Source: Neisseria mucosa
Lineage (GTDB): Bacteria > Pseudomonadota > Gammaproteobacteria > Burkholderiales > Neisseriaceae
Length of the DNA stretch: 64,000 nucleotides
Assembly (NCBI GenBank): GCA_003028315.1
Contig: CP028150.1
Coordinates: 868,001 to 932,000, forward strand
Reading direction: 5' to 3'
The translations under genes were made by a program, and so were the position numbers. The first letter of the stretch is position 1. The number at the start of each line of letters is the position of its first letter. Under the pieces are notes generated by a model, which did no database searches, was not told the DNA's origin, and saw only the letters and a program-made list of their open reading frames with translations. This document shows positions 1 through 8,309 of the stretch, piece after piece.

Positions 1-2094
1 GTTGCGTCTTTCAGCGCATTCAGCTGCAATTCGTCATTCTGTGCCTGCACTTCCACTTTGCCCTGGTTCGCCTGCATCTTGATGCCGCTGCTTTGGGCAA
101 ACAGGTTAACGCTCTCTGCCGCATGGGCGGTCAGGCTTTGGCCGGCAGTAATGTCGGTATGGTTGCCGCTGACCAGGTGGATGTTTTCATTGGCGGTGTG
201 CAGTTGGCTTTGCTCTGTTGCGGTAGCGATGCCGGCCGGGGCGGTTTGGATCAAACCGGCCTCTTTCAGGTCTTTGAGTGCGTCTTTCAGACGACCCCTT
301 TGGGTTTCTTCATCGGTGTTGTGGTTGTTGGCCGTTTGGGCGGCTTTGTTCAGGCTTTTGGCCAGGGAGAGTGCCTGTTCGAGTTGGGCGACGGCATCGT
401 CCATATCCAGCACTTTGCCGTTGGCATCCTGGTTTTGTGCGCTGACGAGTATGCCTTTACCCGCCCGTACGGCGCCCCAGCCGTCGGTTCTGAGTTCGAA
501 GCCTTCGCCGTTCTCTCCGCGTTTGTTGCGGTTTGAGTCGACGATGTGGCCGAGGTTGAGTTGGGATTTCTGATAGTCGGTGGCGAGTTTGATGTGTTCC
601 TGACCTTTTTGGTCTTCCATCCTGAGTTTGTTGTTCGCCCAGGTGCGGATGACGTTCCTTGTGTTCCAATCGGCAGGGATATGGTCGGGATGTGCACTGT
701 CGTGCATGACGCCGGAGATATACGGACGGTCGGGGTTGCCTTGGACGAAGGACAGCATGACTTCGGTGCCTTCGTGTAAGGGGAAGTGGATACCGTATTC
801 GGGACCGGCATAGGGTTTGGCCAGTCGGACGGGACGGCTTTCTCCGCCGGGACTCCATTCGTCCAAATCAAACGGGAGTTTGACGCGGTAACGTCCCATA
901 TCGTCGATATAGGCATAGGTACAGTTCTCCGCCGCAGTCACCCGTGCCGGCAAGGTACCGTCAATATGCGGACGCGGGGTGGTGCGTTCGGGACGGAAGG
1001 CGAGTTGGGCGGGTATGGCGGTAAAGGTGTGGGTATAGGCGGTATCGCGGCTGCCACTGTGTTCCATGGAAAGTACCAGCCAGCCGTCGGGTGCTTCGGG
1101 GAAGGCGGTATCGGTTTGGAACACCTTCATCGGTGTCATGGAGACGACGTTGCCGCTGCCAGCTGCGACGGTTTGACGGCAGAGGTTGGCTTCGTTCAAC
1201 AGGGTCGTCTGAACTTGGGCTTCGCCGGTTGTTTTAGGATGAAGGCCCCAATGCTGCTGTTTGCCCAATAAGACGGTATTGTCGGCAGATTCTTCGGATT
1301 GTTTGTTGTCGGTTTCAGCAAAGAGGTCGGTATCGGCACTGCGGTAGTTGTAGTCGGCCGTGCGTATGCCTTCGACGATGGGGTTGTGGCGGATGCTTAA
1401 GTTGAACAGCGCTTCGGTACCGACGCTTTCCAGTCCGGCATGGGGGCGGTAGGAAACGGGCAGACTTTGGTCGCGGAAGTAGTGTTCGGGACTGTCGCCG
1501 AAGACGACCACGTCGCCATGTTGTTCATGCTGTTCGAAGGCATACCAGATGCCTTCTTCTTCACACAGACGGTTGATAAAGGCGAAGTCGCTTTCGAGAT
1601 ACTGGGTGACATACTCGCGTACACTGTAGCTGCGGCTTTTTTGGAAACGGTAGTCGACACCGGAGAAGCCGTGGTGTTTGAAGACGGCGGCAACGATGTC
1701 GGGGACGGTTTGGTGTTGAAACAGTCGGGAAGATTGGAAATGCTTTAGAGCCGCGAAACGCGGCTCTAAAACAAAGCGGTAAACGGTTTCATCCTTGGAT
1801 ACCGACAACTTCTCGCATGCGGTAATAATGCCCTGCCATTGTTTCGCTGGGGGGGGCGTCCGAACCGGCTGAAAAAGCGGCGGCGACTTCGGACAATACG
1901 GCCTCCTGCGGACGGATTTCAAATGCTGCGCGCTGGTTGAGGTAGGAAGACAGCGGCAATGAGAAATCGGTGGAGGTGGCGGTGATTTCGACGCGGTAGG
2001 CGGTGTTGGCGGCTTCGGAGGCGGTGAAGGATTTGACGGAGAGTGATGGGGAGAATCGGGCGAAGGTGAGATGGTAGGATTGGCGGGCGGTCAT
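1..2094 (-). pseudogene. vgrG: VgrG/TssI spike protein (vgrG1), frameshifted at a C8 tract, 3' end off the window
   Basis: The protein begins MTARQSYHLTF, the same start as the other three vgrG copies here. It carries the gp27-like N-terminal part, the OB-fold region and the start of the DUF2345 needle region before leaving the window. After about 80 codons the frame is lost at a run of eight C (plus-strand G 1849-1856) and translation would stop near 1789. With seven C the frame would read A-P-P-A-K-Q-W and match the homologous S-P-A-K-Q-W. The rest of the frame down to position 1 is open, so this is the only lesion seen. It may be a phase-variable gene in the OFF state rather than dead. The product would trimerise at the tip of the Hcp tube. 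Its C-terminal tail and cargo lie outside the window. Confidence 0.85.
1849..1856. repeat. C8/G8 homopolymer inside vgrG1
   Basis: Eight consecutive G on the plus strand (C on the coding strand) sit about 80 codons into vgrG1. The three other vgrG copies have non-repetitive codons here (GAA TCT CCG GCG or GAT CCG CCG GCA). Seven or ten C would put the gene in frame, eight puts it out. Neisseria commonly uses poly-G/C tracts of this size for phase variation. Confidence 0.8.
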
Positions 2095-2196
2095 GACGAG
2101 ACAATTTCAGAATGACAATGAATTTGATATGTTAACTTGGATTATGCCGATGGTAAAGCGAATGGGATGAGTGGAAAAAAGGCCGTCTGAACGGTG

Positions 2197-2316
2197 TGAA
2201 CTGGCCCCCAAATCTTGGACACTCATAAAAGCCTTTTCAGGCGCTCTGTGCAAGCTGGATTCTGTATGCGACAGGACTCAGCTTTTTCAATTTCAAACTG
2301 CAACGCTCCCGGTTGT
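2197..2316 (-). mobile_element. Remnant of an IS3-family element (right end)
   Basis: It begins TGAACTGGCCCCCAAATC and matches the reverse complement of the right ends of the two full IS3 copies at 39516-40761 and 59345-60591, including the last transposase codons. The remnant stops where the IS630-family element begins. The matching left end is at 4459-4526, and about 1.1 kb of the IS3 between them is missing. Confidence 0.85.
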
Positions 2317-2473
2317 ATAGTCAATTAAAAACAAAATAGTACAATACTCAACTTTGAAGGTCTAACCATGGCATACTCTGCGGACTTAAGAAACAAAGCT
2401 TTAAACTATTACGAACAATGCAAGAACATCAGCCAAACCGCAGCAACGTTTAACTTGTCAAGAAACACGCTTT

Positions 2474-3706
2474 GAGACTTTTGCAAAATTCCCCAAAATC
2501 CCCTAAATTCCCACCAAGACATTTAGGGGATTTTCCATTAGGGGATTTTCCATGAGCACCTTCTTCCAGCAAACCGCACAAGCCATGATTGCCAAACACA
2601 TCGACCGCTTCCCACTATTGAAGTTGGATCAGGTGATTGATTGGCAACCGATCGAACAATACCTGAATCGTCAAAGAACCCGTTACCTTAGAGACCACCG
2701 CGGCCGTCCCGCCTATCCCCTGTTGTCCATGTTCAAAGCCGTCCTGCTCGGACAATGGCACAGCCTCTCCGATCCCGAACTCGAACACAGCCTCATCACC
2801 CGCATCGATTTCAACCTGTTTTGCCGTTTTGACGAACTGAGCATCCCCGATTACAGCACCTTATGCCGCTACCGCAACTGGCTGGCGCAAGACGACACCC
2901 TGTCCGAATTGCTGGAACTGATTAACCGACAACTGGCCGAAAAAAACCTAAAAGTAGAGAAAGCATCCGCCGCCGTCATTGACGCCACCATTATTCAGAC
3001 CGCCGGCAGCAAACAGCGTCAGGCCATAGAAGTCGATGAAGAAGGACAAGTCAGCGGCCAAACCACACCGAGTAAGGACAAAGATGCCCGTTGGACAAAG
3101 AAAAACGGCCTCTACAAACTCGGTTACAAACAACATACCCGTACCGATGAGGAAGGCTATATCGAGAAACTGCACATCACCCCCGCCAATGTCCATGAGT
3201 GCAACCATCTGTCCCCTTTGTTGGAAGGCATTGCCGAAGGCACGACCGTCTATGCCGATAAAGGCTACGACAGTAAGGAAAACCGGCAACATCTGAAAGA
3301 GCATCAGTTGTTAGACGGCATTATGCGCAAAGCCCACCGCAACCGTCCGCTGACGGAAGCGCAAACCAAACGCAACCGATATTTGTCAAAGACCCGTTAT
3401 GTGGTCGAACAAAGCTTTGGTACGCTGCACCGTAAATTCCGCTACGCCCGGGCAGCCTATTTTGGTCTGCTCAAAGTGAGTGCGCAAAGCCATCTAAAGG
3501 CGATGTGTTTGAACCTGTTGAAAGCGGCTAACAGGCTAAGTGTGCCTGTTGCCGCCTAAAAGGCGGCCCGGATGCCTGATTATCGGGTATTCGGGGAGGA
3601 TTAAGGGGGCATTTGGGTAAAATCAGGAGTAATTAGGAGCGGAAATAGACGAAAACCTGTGTTTGGGTTTCGGCTGTCGAAGGAAGGGCTTTTTTGCAAA
3701 GGTCTC
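2474..3706 (+). mobile_element. IS5-family (IS1106-like) insertion sequence
   Basis: The left end GAGACTTTTGCAAAA (2474) and the complement of the right end TTTTGCAAAGGTCTC (to 3706) form imperfect inverted repeats. GCTTT occurs on both sides (2469-2473 and 3707-3711), a likely target duplication. The element carries a full-length transposase and inserted into the IS630 transposase gene. Confidence 0.88.
2552..3559 (+). CDS. IS5-family transposase (IS1106-like)
   Basis: A 335-residue DDE transposase. It has the N-terminal IS5 domain (YPLLSMFKAVLLGQW, about residues 56-70), the first catalytic Asp in VIDATIIQTAG (about 143), YADKGYDSKENRQ (about 235) and the C-terminal VVEQSFGTLHRKFRYARA with the likely catalytic Glu (about 287). 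Length and motifs fit intact neisserial IS1106-type transposases. It lies between intact-looking inverted repeats, so this element may still be mobile. It is named from family features and not from a database match. Confidence 0.9.
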   Translation: MSTFFQQTAQAMIAKHIDRFPLLKLDQVIDWQPIEQYLNRQRTRYLRDHRGRPAYPLLSMFKAVLLGQWHSLSDPELEHSLITRIDFNLFCRFDELSIPDYSTLCRYRNWLAQDDTLSELLELINRQLAEKNLKVEKASAAVIDATIIQTAGSKQRQAIEVDEEGQVSGQTTPSKDKDARWTKKNGLYKLGYKQHTRTDEEGYIEKLHITPANVHECNHLSPLLEGIAEGTTVYADKGYDSKENRQHLKEHQLLDGIMRKAHRNRPLTEAQTKRNRYLSKTRYVVEQSFGTLHRKFRYARAAYFGLLKVSAQSHLKAMCLNLLKAANRLSVPVAA

Positions 3707-4458
3707 GCTTTACCTGTGGATTCGCCTTAAAAAACAAACAGGCAGCCTAAAACATCAAGTCACCGGTCTAAATGCCGTCAAATTGGATAGGCAAAAACTG
3801 GCTCAATATGTTGAGCAACACCCGGATGCCTATCTGCATGAAATCGCCAAACATTTTGATTGTACGCCAGCCGCCGTTTGCTATGCACTCAAACAGATGG
3901 GGATGACGCGCAAAAAAAGACCACCACTTACAAAGAACAAGACCCGGCCAAAGTAACGCATTATTTGACACAGCTGGCCGAATTTTCCGACTACCAACGT
4001 GTTTATTTGGATGAAACAGGATTTGACCGCTACCTGTTCCGTCCCTATGCCCGCAGCCTGAGAGGGCAAATAGTGAAAGCGCAGATAAGTGGAAAAAGAT
4101 ACCGACGCTTATCTCTGGTGTCCGCACAAGTCGGCAACCGGCTGATTGCTCCGATGGTTTATCAAAATACGATGACCGGGGTCTTTTTTGAAGCGTGGTT
4201 TCAGCAATGCCTACTGCCCGCATTGACTCAAAAATCGGTGATTATTTTAGATAATGCGCGATTTCACCGTATGGGTGTCTTACGGGAAATGGCGGAAAAA
4301 TGGGGACATAAGGTATTGCCTCTTGCACCTTATTCACCTGAGCTCAACCCGATTGAGAAGGTGTGGGCGAATATTAAGCGGTATCTGCGAACCGTATTGT
4401 CTGATTACGCCCGATTTGACGATGCGCTACTGTCCTATTTTGATTTTAATTGACTATA

Positions 4459-4526
4459 TATTTGGTCATAAAAAACTGCACCTTGTGAGTTGTAGGGGAT
4501 GTGTCCAACTTTTGGGGTGCAGTTCA
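4459..4526 (-). mobile_element. Remnant of an IS3-family element (left end)
   Basis: It matches the reverse complement of the left end of the full IS3 copies: the start-codon region (GGTCATAAAAAACTGCACC) through to the terminal TGGGGTGCAGTTCA. With 2197-2316 it brackets the IS630 element. No direct repeat is visible just outside the two remnants. Confidence 0.8.
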
Positions 4527-4611
4527 GATTTCAGACGACCTTCTTGTATCGTGCCTGCATTTTATGTGCAGCAAAATGAAACGCGCTATATTTTGCCGGC
4601 TTATCCAATTA

Positions 4612-5178
4612 TCAGGTTTTCGGCAGGGTAACGCCGGTTTGTCCCATGTATTTGCCGTTGCGGTCTTTGTAGGAAGTTTCGCAGATTTCGTCGCTCTCGA
4701 AGAAGAGGACTTGCGCCACGCCTTCGCCGGCGTAGATTTTGGCGGGCAGGGGGGTGGTGTTGGAAAATTCGAGGGTAACGTAGCCTTCCCATTCCGGCTC
4801 GAACGGGGTGACGTTGACGATGATGCCGCAGCGGGCGTAGGTGGATTTGCCCAAGCAGACGGTCAGGACGTTGCGCGGGATGCGGAAGTATTCGACCGTA
4901 CGCGCCAGCGCGAAGGAATTAGGGGGGATGATGCAGCAGTCGTCTTCGACGGTGACGAAGTTTTTCGGGTCGAAGTTTTTGGGATCGACGATGGTGCTGT
5001 TGATGTTGGTGAAAATTTTAAATTCGTTGGCGCAGCGGATGTCGTAGCCGTAGCTGGACGTGCCGTAGGAGATGATGCGCTGTCCGTTGGCTTCTTTGAT
5101 TTGGTTCGGCTCGAAGGGGTCGATCATGCCGAACTCTTCGCTCATGCGGCGTATCCATTTGTCGGACTTGATGCTCAT
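4612..5178 (-). CDS. dcd: dCTP deaminase
   Basis: A 188-residue cytosolic enzyme that deaminates dCTP to dUTP, feeding thymidylate synthesis. Family hallmarks are GTSSYGYDIR (about residue 40), LARTVEYFRIPR (about 91), CLGKSTYARCGI (about 107) with the conserved SxxAR-like active-site segment, and the C-terminal GQTGVTLPKT, which closes over the active site in this trimeric family. Length is normal for Dcd. ATG 5178 starts the conserved MSIKSDKWI. The gene stands alone, with an uptake-sequence pair just upstream at 5203-5236. Confidence 0.96.
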   Translation of the reverse strand: MSIKSDKWIRRMSEEFGMIDPFEPNQIKEANGQRIISYGTSSYGYDIRCANEFKIFTNINSTIVDPKNFDPKNFVTVEDDCCIIPPNSFALARTVEYFRIPRNVLTVCLGKSTYARCGIIVNVTPFEPEWEGYVTLEFSNTTPLPAKIYAGEGVAQVLFFESDEICETSYKDRNGKYMGQTGVTLPKT

Positions 5179-5202
5179 AATGTTTTCCTTGTTTCTTGCG
5201 GT

Positions 5203-5236
5203 TTTCAGACGGCGTCTGCGGAGAGGTCGTCTGAAA
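5203..5236. terminator. Inverted uptake-sequence pair, likely terminator of the MORN gene
   Basis: TTTTCAGACG at 5203 pairs with CGTCTGAAAA ending at 5236, giving a stem in the gap between the MORN gene and dcd. Uptake sequences in this arrangement commonly act as factor-independent terminators in Neisseria. Confidence 0.6.
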
Positions 5237-5249
5237 ATGCGGGACGGGG

Positions 5250-5666
5250 TTATTTGGTTTTGGGCAGTTTCACTTCTTTAATCATGCCGTTTTCGCATTT
5301 CATGATGAAGACGGTTTCGCCGTTTTGCGAGGCGGTGAATTTGCCGTGTGCCAGGCCTTTTTTGAACGTGCCTGACAGTACCATGTTGCGGAACTTGGTG
5401 CTGTTGGAATTGAACGGTTCGATGAAGGTTTCGCGGTTGGCGGAGACGGTGTAAACGCCTTGTCCGTCGAATTTGCCGTTTTTAAACGCGCCGGTGTAGC
5501 TGCGCCCGTCTTGGCAGCGCCATGTGCCTTTGCCGGCGGGTTTGCCGTCTTTGCCGACATCGCCGTCGTAGGTGCAGCCCGGTTCCTGATAGGAAGTCAG
5601 GACGGCGGCCGAAGCGGGGAGGGCAAGCATAATGGCGAGCGGCAGGAATGCGAAGTGTTTAAACAT
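5250..5666 (-). CDS. Exported MORN-repeat protein
   Basis: A 138-residue protein with a signal peptide (MFKHFAFLPLAIMLALPASA, cleavage after about residue 20). At least three MORN-like repeats follow: CTYDGDVGKDGKPAGKGTW, SYTGAFKNGKFDGQGVY and LSGTFKKGLAHGKFT. Such repeats form short beta-hairpin arrays, and their role in periplasmic bacterial proteins is not well defined. It is probably periplasmic, with two or more Cys that could form a disulfide. It lies between rdgC and dcd and is bounded by uptake-sequence terminators on both sides, so it is likely a single-gene transcript. The exact role is unknown. Confidence 0.85.
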   Translation of the reverse strand: MFKHFAFLPLAIMLALPASAAVLTSYQEPGCTYDGDVGKDGKPAGKGTWRCQDGRSYTGAFKNGKFDGQGVYTVSANRETFIEPFNSNSTKFRNMVLSGTFKKGLAHGKFTASQNGETVFIMKCENGMIKEVKLPKTK

Positions 5667-5689
5667 AAAGGTTGTCCATCGGAGGTAGG

Positions 5690-5728
5690 TTTCAGACGAC
5701 CTTTTATCGTGTAAAGGTCGTCTGAAAA
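5690..5728. terminator. Inverted uptake-sequence pair between rdgC and the MORN gene
   Basis: TTTCAGACGACCTTT and AAAGGTCGTCTGAAA flank a short loop just after the rdgC stop codon. It is a strong stem with T-rich flanks and a likely terminator for rdgC. Confidence 0.8.
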
Positions 5729-5729
5729 A

Positions 5730-6629
5730 TTAGTCTTGCCAGCCGCCCAAATAGGAAACCAGCTCTTCCAACATGGTGCTGACGGATTCCGCCATCAGGA
5801 TTTGCGAGGCGAAGGCAAGGCTGGCGGCATCGTCGCCGTTGCTTTCGGCTTCTTCCTGCAATACGTCGAGGTATTGAATGCGCTTGAGTGTGAAGTCTTG
5901 CGTGAGGATGAAGGCGATTTGTTCGCGCCACACCAAGCCGAGCTGGGTCACGGTTTTGCCGTTTTTGACGTGTTGGACCACTTCATCGGCGGTCAAATCT
6001 TGTTTGGACACTTTGACGACGGGAACAACATCGCCCACGCCTTTGAGTTCGCAATCGCTGTCCAATTCAAAACCGCCTTCGCAATGCCCTTGCAACAGCC
6101 ACTCGGTCATCAGGGAAGAGGGCGATTGCTTGGTATTCGGCAGCGAGGCTTCCAAACCGCCCAAAGCTTCACGCAGCTTGGTCAGGATGTTTTCCGCTTT
6201 GGCGGAAGCCGCGTTGTTGACGAGCAGATAGCCGTGGCGGGTGTTGAACACCGCTTCAGTACGGCTGCTGCGGGTAAACGCGCGGGGCAGCAGGTCGTCT
6301 GTAATTTGCTCTTTAAGCTCTTGTTTTTCCTTGCGGCCGACATTGCGGGCTTCATTGTTTTGGATTTCCGCCACCTTCTCTTCCAAAATATCGCGGATGA
6401 CGCCGGCTGGCAGGACTTTTTCTTCTTTTTTCAGGGCGACGCGCAAAGTAAAGTCGGCAGGGAAAACGAGTTCGGGAGAGAACGAAACCGGTGCGGCAAA
6501 GCCCTCGCTGGACCAGTCCAAACCTTGGCAGCGGGTAAATTCAGCCTCTGCAAGTTTGTCGGCAAGTACGTCCGCTTCGGGCAGCTTTTCTTTGTTGAGC
6601 GGATAAAAACTGATCTGCTTGAACCACAT
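5730..6629 (-). CDS. rdgC: Recombination-associated protein RdgC
   Basis: A 299-residue protein, the usual RdgC length, beginning MWFKQISFYPLN. RdgC forms a ring-shaped dimer on DNA and modulates RecA. In gonococci it is linked to pilin antigenic variation (family knowledge). Matching features include GWSSEGFAAP-like spacing near residue 40, LPRAFTRSSRTEAV (about 114) and WREQIAFILTQDFTLKRIQYLDVL (about 224-247, here shortened by mention only). It is followed by an uptake-sequence terminator and preceded by about 80 bases of leader. Nothing unusual is seen. Confidence 0.95.
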   Translation of the reverse strand: MWFKQISFYPLNKEKLPEADVLADKLAEAEFTRCQGLDWSSEGFAAPVSFSPELVFPADFTLRVALKKEEKVLPAGVIRDILEEKVAEIQNNEARNVGRKEKQELKEQITDDLLPRAFTRSSRTEAVFNTRHGYLLVNNAASAKAENILTKLREALGGLEASLPNTKQSPSSLMTEWLLQGHCEGGFELDSDCELKGVGDVVPVVKVSKQDLTADEVVQHVKNGKTVTQLGLVWREQIAFILTQDFTLKRIQYLDVLQEEAESNGDDAASLAFASQILMAESVSTMLEELVSYLGGWQD

Positions 6630-6740
6630 GGTTTGTTTTCCTTTTCATTAAAAGCGGCATTATACAGGCAAAGCGGATACAAAGATAAGGCACAGAAGGG
6701 TCGTCTGAAATGAGTTTGACCATAAAAAACGCCCAACCCG

Positions 6741-6769
6741 TTGACAGCGTTTTAACGCTTATGTATAGT
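6741..6769 (+). promoter_or_regulatory. Sigma-70 promoter of tRNA-Glu
   Basis: A perfect -35 box TTGACA (6741-6746), a 17-base spacer and -10 TATAGT (6764-6769). The tRNA begins 16 bases after the -10 box. Confidence 0.85.
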
Positions 6770-6784
6770 TCGCAACTCGGTTAC

Positions 6785-6860
6785 GCGCCCATCGTCTAGA
6801 GGCCTAGGACACTGCCCTTTCACGGCGGCAACCGGGGTTCGAATCCCCGTGGGCGTGCCA
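6785..6860 (+). tRNA. tRNA-Glu (anticodon TTC)
   Basis: A 76-base cloverleaf with CCA encoded. The acceptor GCGCCCA pairs with TGGGCGT, allowing G-T at the first pair. The D arm TCGTCTAGAGGCCTAGGA is typical of tRNA-Glu. The anticodon stem-loop is CTGCC CTTTCAC GGCGG, with anticodon TTC, and the T arm is CGGGGTTCGAATCCCCG. A consensus promoter precedes it and a stem-loop terminator follows. The accessory region begins a few hundred bases downstream. Confidence 0.96.
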
Positions 6861-6867
6861 GATTTTC

Positions 6868-6908
6868 AATAAACCCTTACTTAGAAATAGTGAGGGTTTA
6901 TTTTTTTC
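6868..6908 (+). terminator. Intrinsic terminator of tRNA-Glu
   Basis: AATAAACCCT pairs with AGGGTTTATT and is followed by a run of T (to about 6908), just after the tRNA. Confidence 0.85.
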
Positions 6909-7110
6909 CTTAAAATTAACAATTTGATTTCAGTATTATTTTGTTAATTTATCTTTACAATTTGTTCTGAGTAGTTCGTTTTCTGTTTGTTTTTGGCTAT
7001 GATTGCATTGGATTTGCATCAGTAATTGCATTAGACGGTTAAATAAAATTCCGCCAAATCGCGCTTATACTGCACATGCTTCCTTCAACTGTAGAAAATC
7101 GTCGCGTTGT

Positions 7111-8022
7111 TTACACAACAGGTTGAGAAAAATAAGCCTGCAAGACCTCAAACGGCGTATCGCCGTTCAAACTTCGGTGCGGCTTCACAGTGTTATAAAA
7201 ATTAACAAAGCGGCACAACTCCTTTTGCCGATGTTCCGGACTCTCAAACGACTGTTTCTCATGCCACATCTCCATCAGGGTACGGATAACCCGCTCCGCC
7301 TTACCGTTGGTCTGCGGACGGGCAACCCGGGTAAACTTTTGACCAATCCCGTTCTCGTAACAGGCTACACCGAAAGCATGGTTGGCCGAGCCTTTGTATT
7401 CCGTACCGTTGTCGGAGTAAACGCACTCAATCAGGTATGGGCAGGGATCAATCAGGTGTTCGGTCAGAAACTTGGCGGCGCTGTCTGCGGTTTTGTCCGG
7501 CAAAATGGCGGTGTATAGCTCCCTTGAGAAATCGTCGATGGCGACAAACAGGTAATCCCGCTTATCGGTGGCTTTCTGCCCTTTGAGCAGCGGCAGCCGT
7601 TTGGTGTCGAGATGCACCAGCTCTCCGGGGTAGGATTTATAGTGGATTAACTTTAAACCAGGACGGCGTTACCTCGCCTTGCCGTACTATCCGTACTGTC
7701 TGCGGCTTCGTCGCCTTGTCCTGATTTAAATTTAATCCACTATATTGTAGCGTTTGGCCTGCTTTTTGAGTTTTTCCTGAATGCTGCGTTCTACCTTGGC
7801 CAGGCGTTTCATTCCGTACTTTGCCTGTTTGAAACGGTTGTTGGTACTGGTTTGCGGTTTGAGCAGCTTGCCCCTTGCGGCTTTAAGGGCGCGGTAAATG
7901 GTGACGCGGCTGACTTGGTAGCGGCGTGCCAGAGAGGTGACGCTTTCCTTTTCCTGCGTGTAGGCCAGCCAAATGGCTTGTCGGTGGTGCGGGGTGAGGC
8001 GGGTGTTTTTGTGCATGTTCAT
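7111..8022 (-). pseudogene. IS481-family transposase split by a Correia repeat
   Basis: The N-terminal piece (8022 to about 7745) carries helix-turn-helix segments (VTSLARRYQVSRVTIYRAL). The C-terminal piece (to 7111) carries the integrase core: LVHLDTKRLPLL, DDFSRELYTA with a catalytic Asp, VYSDNGTEYKG and ARPQTNGKAERVIRTL with a catalytic Glu. A Correia repeat at 7638-7744 adds a stop (RYNIVD then stop). Removing it and one TA copy gives continuous KRYN...SYPGELVHLDTK, so the gene was intact until the insertion. The C-terminal piece could start internally at 7617 but would lack the DNA-binding part. It is probably inactive. Confidence 0.88.
7638..7744. repeat. Correia (NEMIS) repeat, 107 bp, inside the IS481 transposase
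   Basis: Both ends read TATAGTGGATTAA in inverted orientation. The inner part has the typical GCGTTACCTCGCCTTGCCGTAC and GCGGCTTCGTCGCCTTGTCC blocks (each given here in outline). TA is duplicated at the junction. Such elements can form RNase III-cleaved hairpins and carry IHF sites or outward promoters (family knowledge). Confidence 0.93.
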
Positions 8023-8123
8023 GTTTCAGTATTCTCCTGGAAATACTGTAAACAACGCTACTGGTTTCTACATGCAGGCCGTCTGAAAAGAGATATGGTC
8101 GGATATCGGTATTGCTGTATGGC

Positions 8124-8160
8124 AAAAGGCCGTCTGAAAGTGTATTTTCAGACGGCCTTT
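8124..8160. terminator. Inverted uptake-sequence pair upstream of the T6SS genes
   Basis: AAAAGGCCGTCTGAAA (about 8124) and TTTCAGACGGCCTTT (to 8160) form a stem. It uses the GGCCGTCTGAA dialect, unlike the GGTCGTCTGAA of the nearby backbone. Confidence 0.75.
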
Positions 8161-8202
8161 GTATCGCTTTGTCAGCTGCCCGGCCGGATATTCATAGTTC
8201 GG

Positions 8203-8217
8203 TTTTTTTTGGGGGGG
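8203..8217. repeat. T8-G7 double homopolymer upstream of the 382-residue protein gene
   Basis: Eight T (8203-8210) are followed by seven G (8211-8217), about 93 bases before the gene start at 8310. It is a candidate slippage site that could change promoter spacing. A 13-codon frame begins at ATG 8220, just after it. Confidence 0.6.
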
Positions 8218-8309
8218 CGATGATATTGGAAAGTGGATTTGCCATATCGGGGAAAAGATAATACGATGCCCGGGTTTGGACTCTAACTAATTAGTTTATT
8301 GGTTTTAAT

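Larger units (their letters stand above)
2368..4453 (+). pseudogene. IS630-family transposase, split by an IS1106-like insertion
   Basis: Reading starts at ATG 2368 (MAYSADLRNKAL, a helix-turn-helix start), is cut at 2473 and resumes after 3711 with a second DNA-binding region. The second frame holds the DDE catalytic part: VYLDETGFDRY, VIILDNARFH and LAPYSPELNPIEKVW. The switch between frames occurs near an A-rich stretch (CGCAAAAAAAG, about 3910), consistent with programmed frameshifting in this family. Removing the IS1106-like element and one 5-base repeat restores the 5' frame. It is inactive as it stands. Confidence 0.85.
2316..4458 (+). mobile_element. IS630-family insertion sequence, itself interrupted
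   Basis: Terminal inverted repeats TATAGTCAATTAAAA at 2316 and its complement ending at 4458 bound the element, with TA at each end as expected for the IS630/Tc1 group. It carries a DDE transposase with the two-frame layout common in neisserial IS630 elements. It lies inside an IS3 remnant and is split by an IS1106-like element. Confidence 0.85.
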
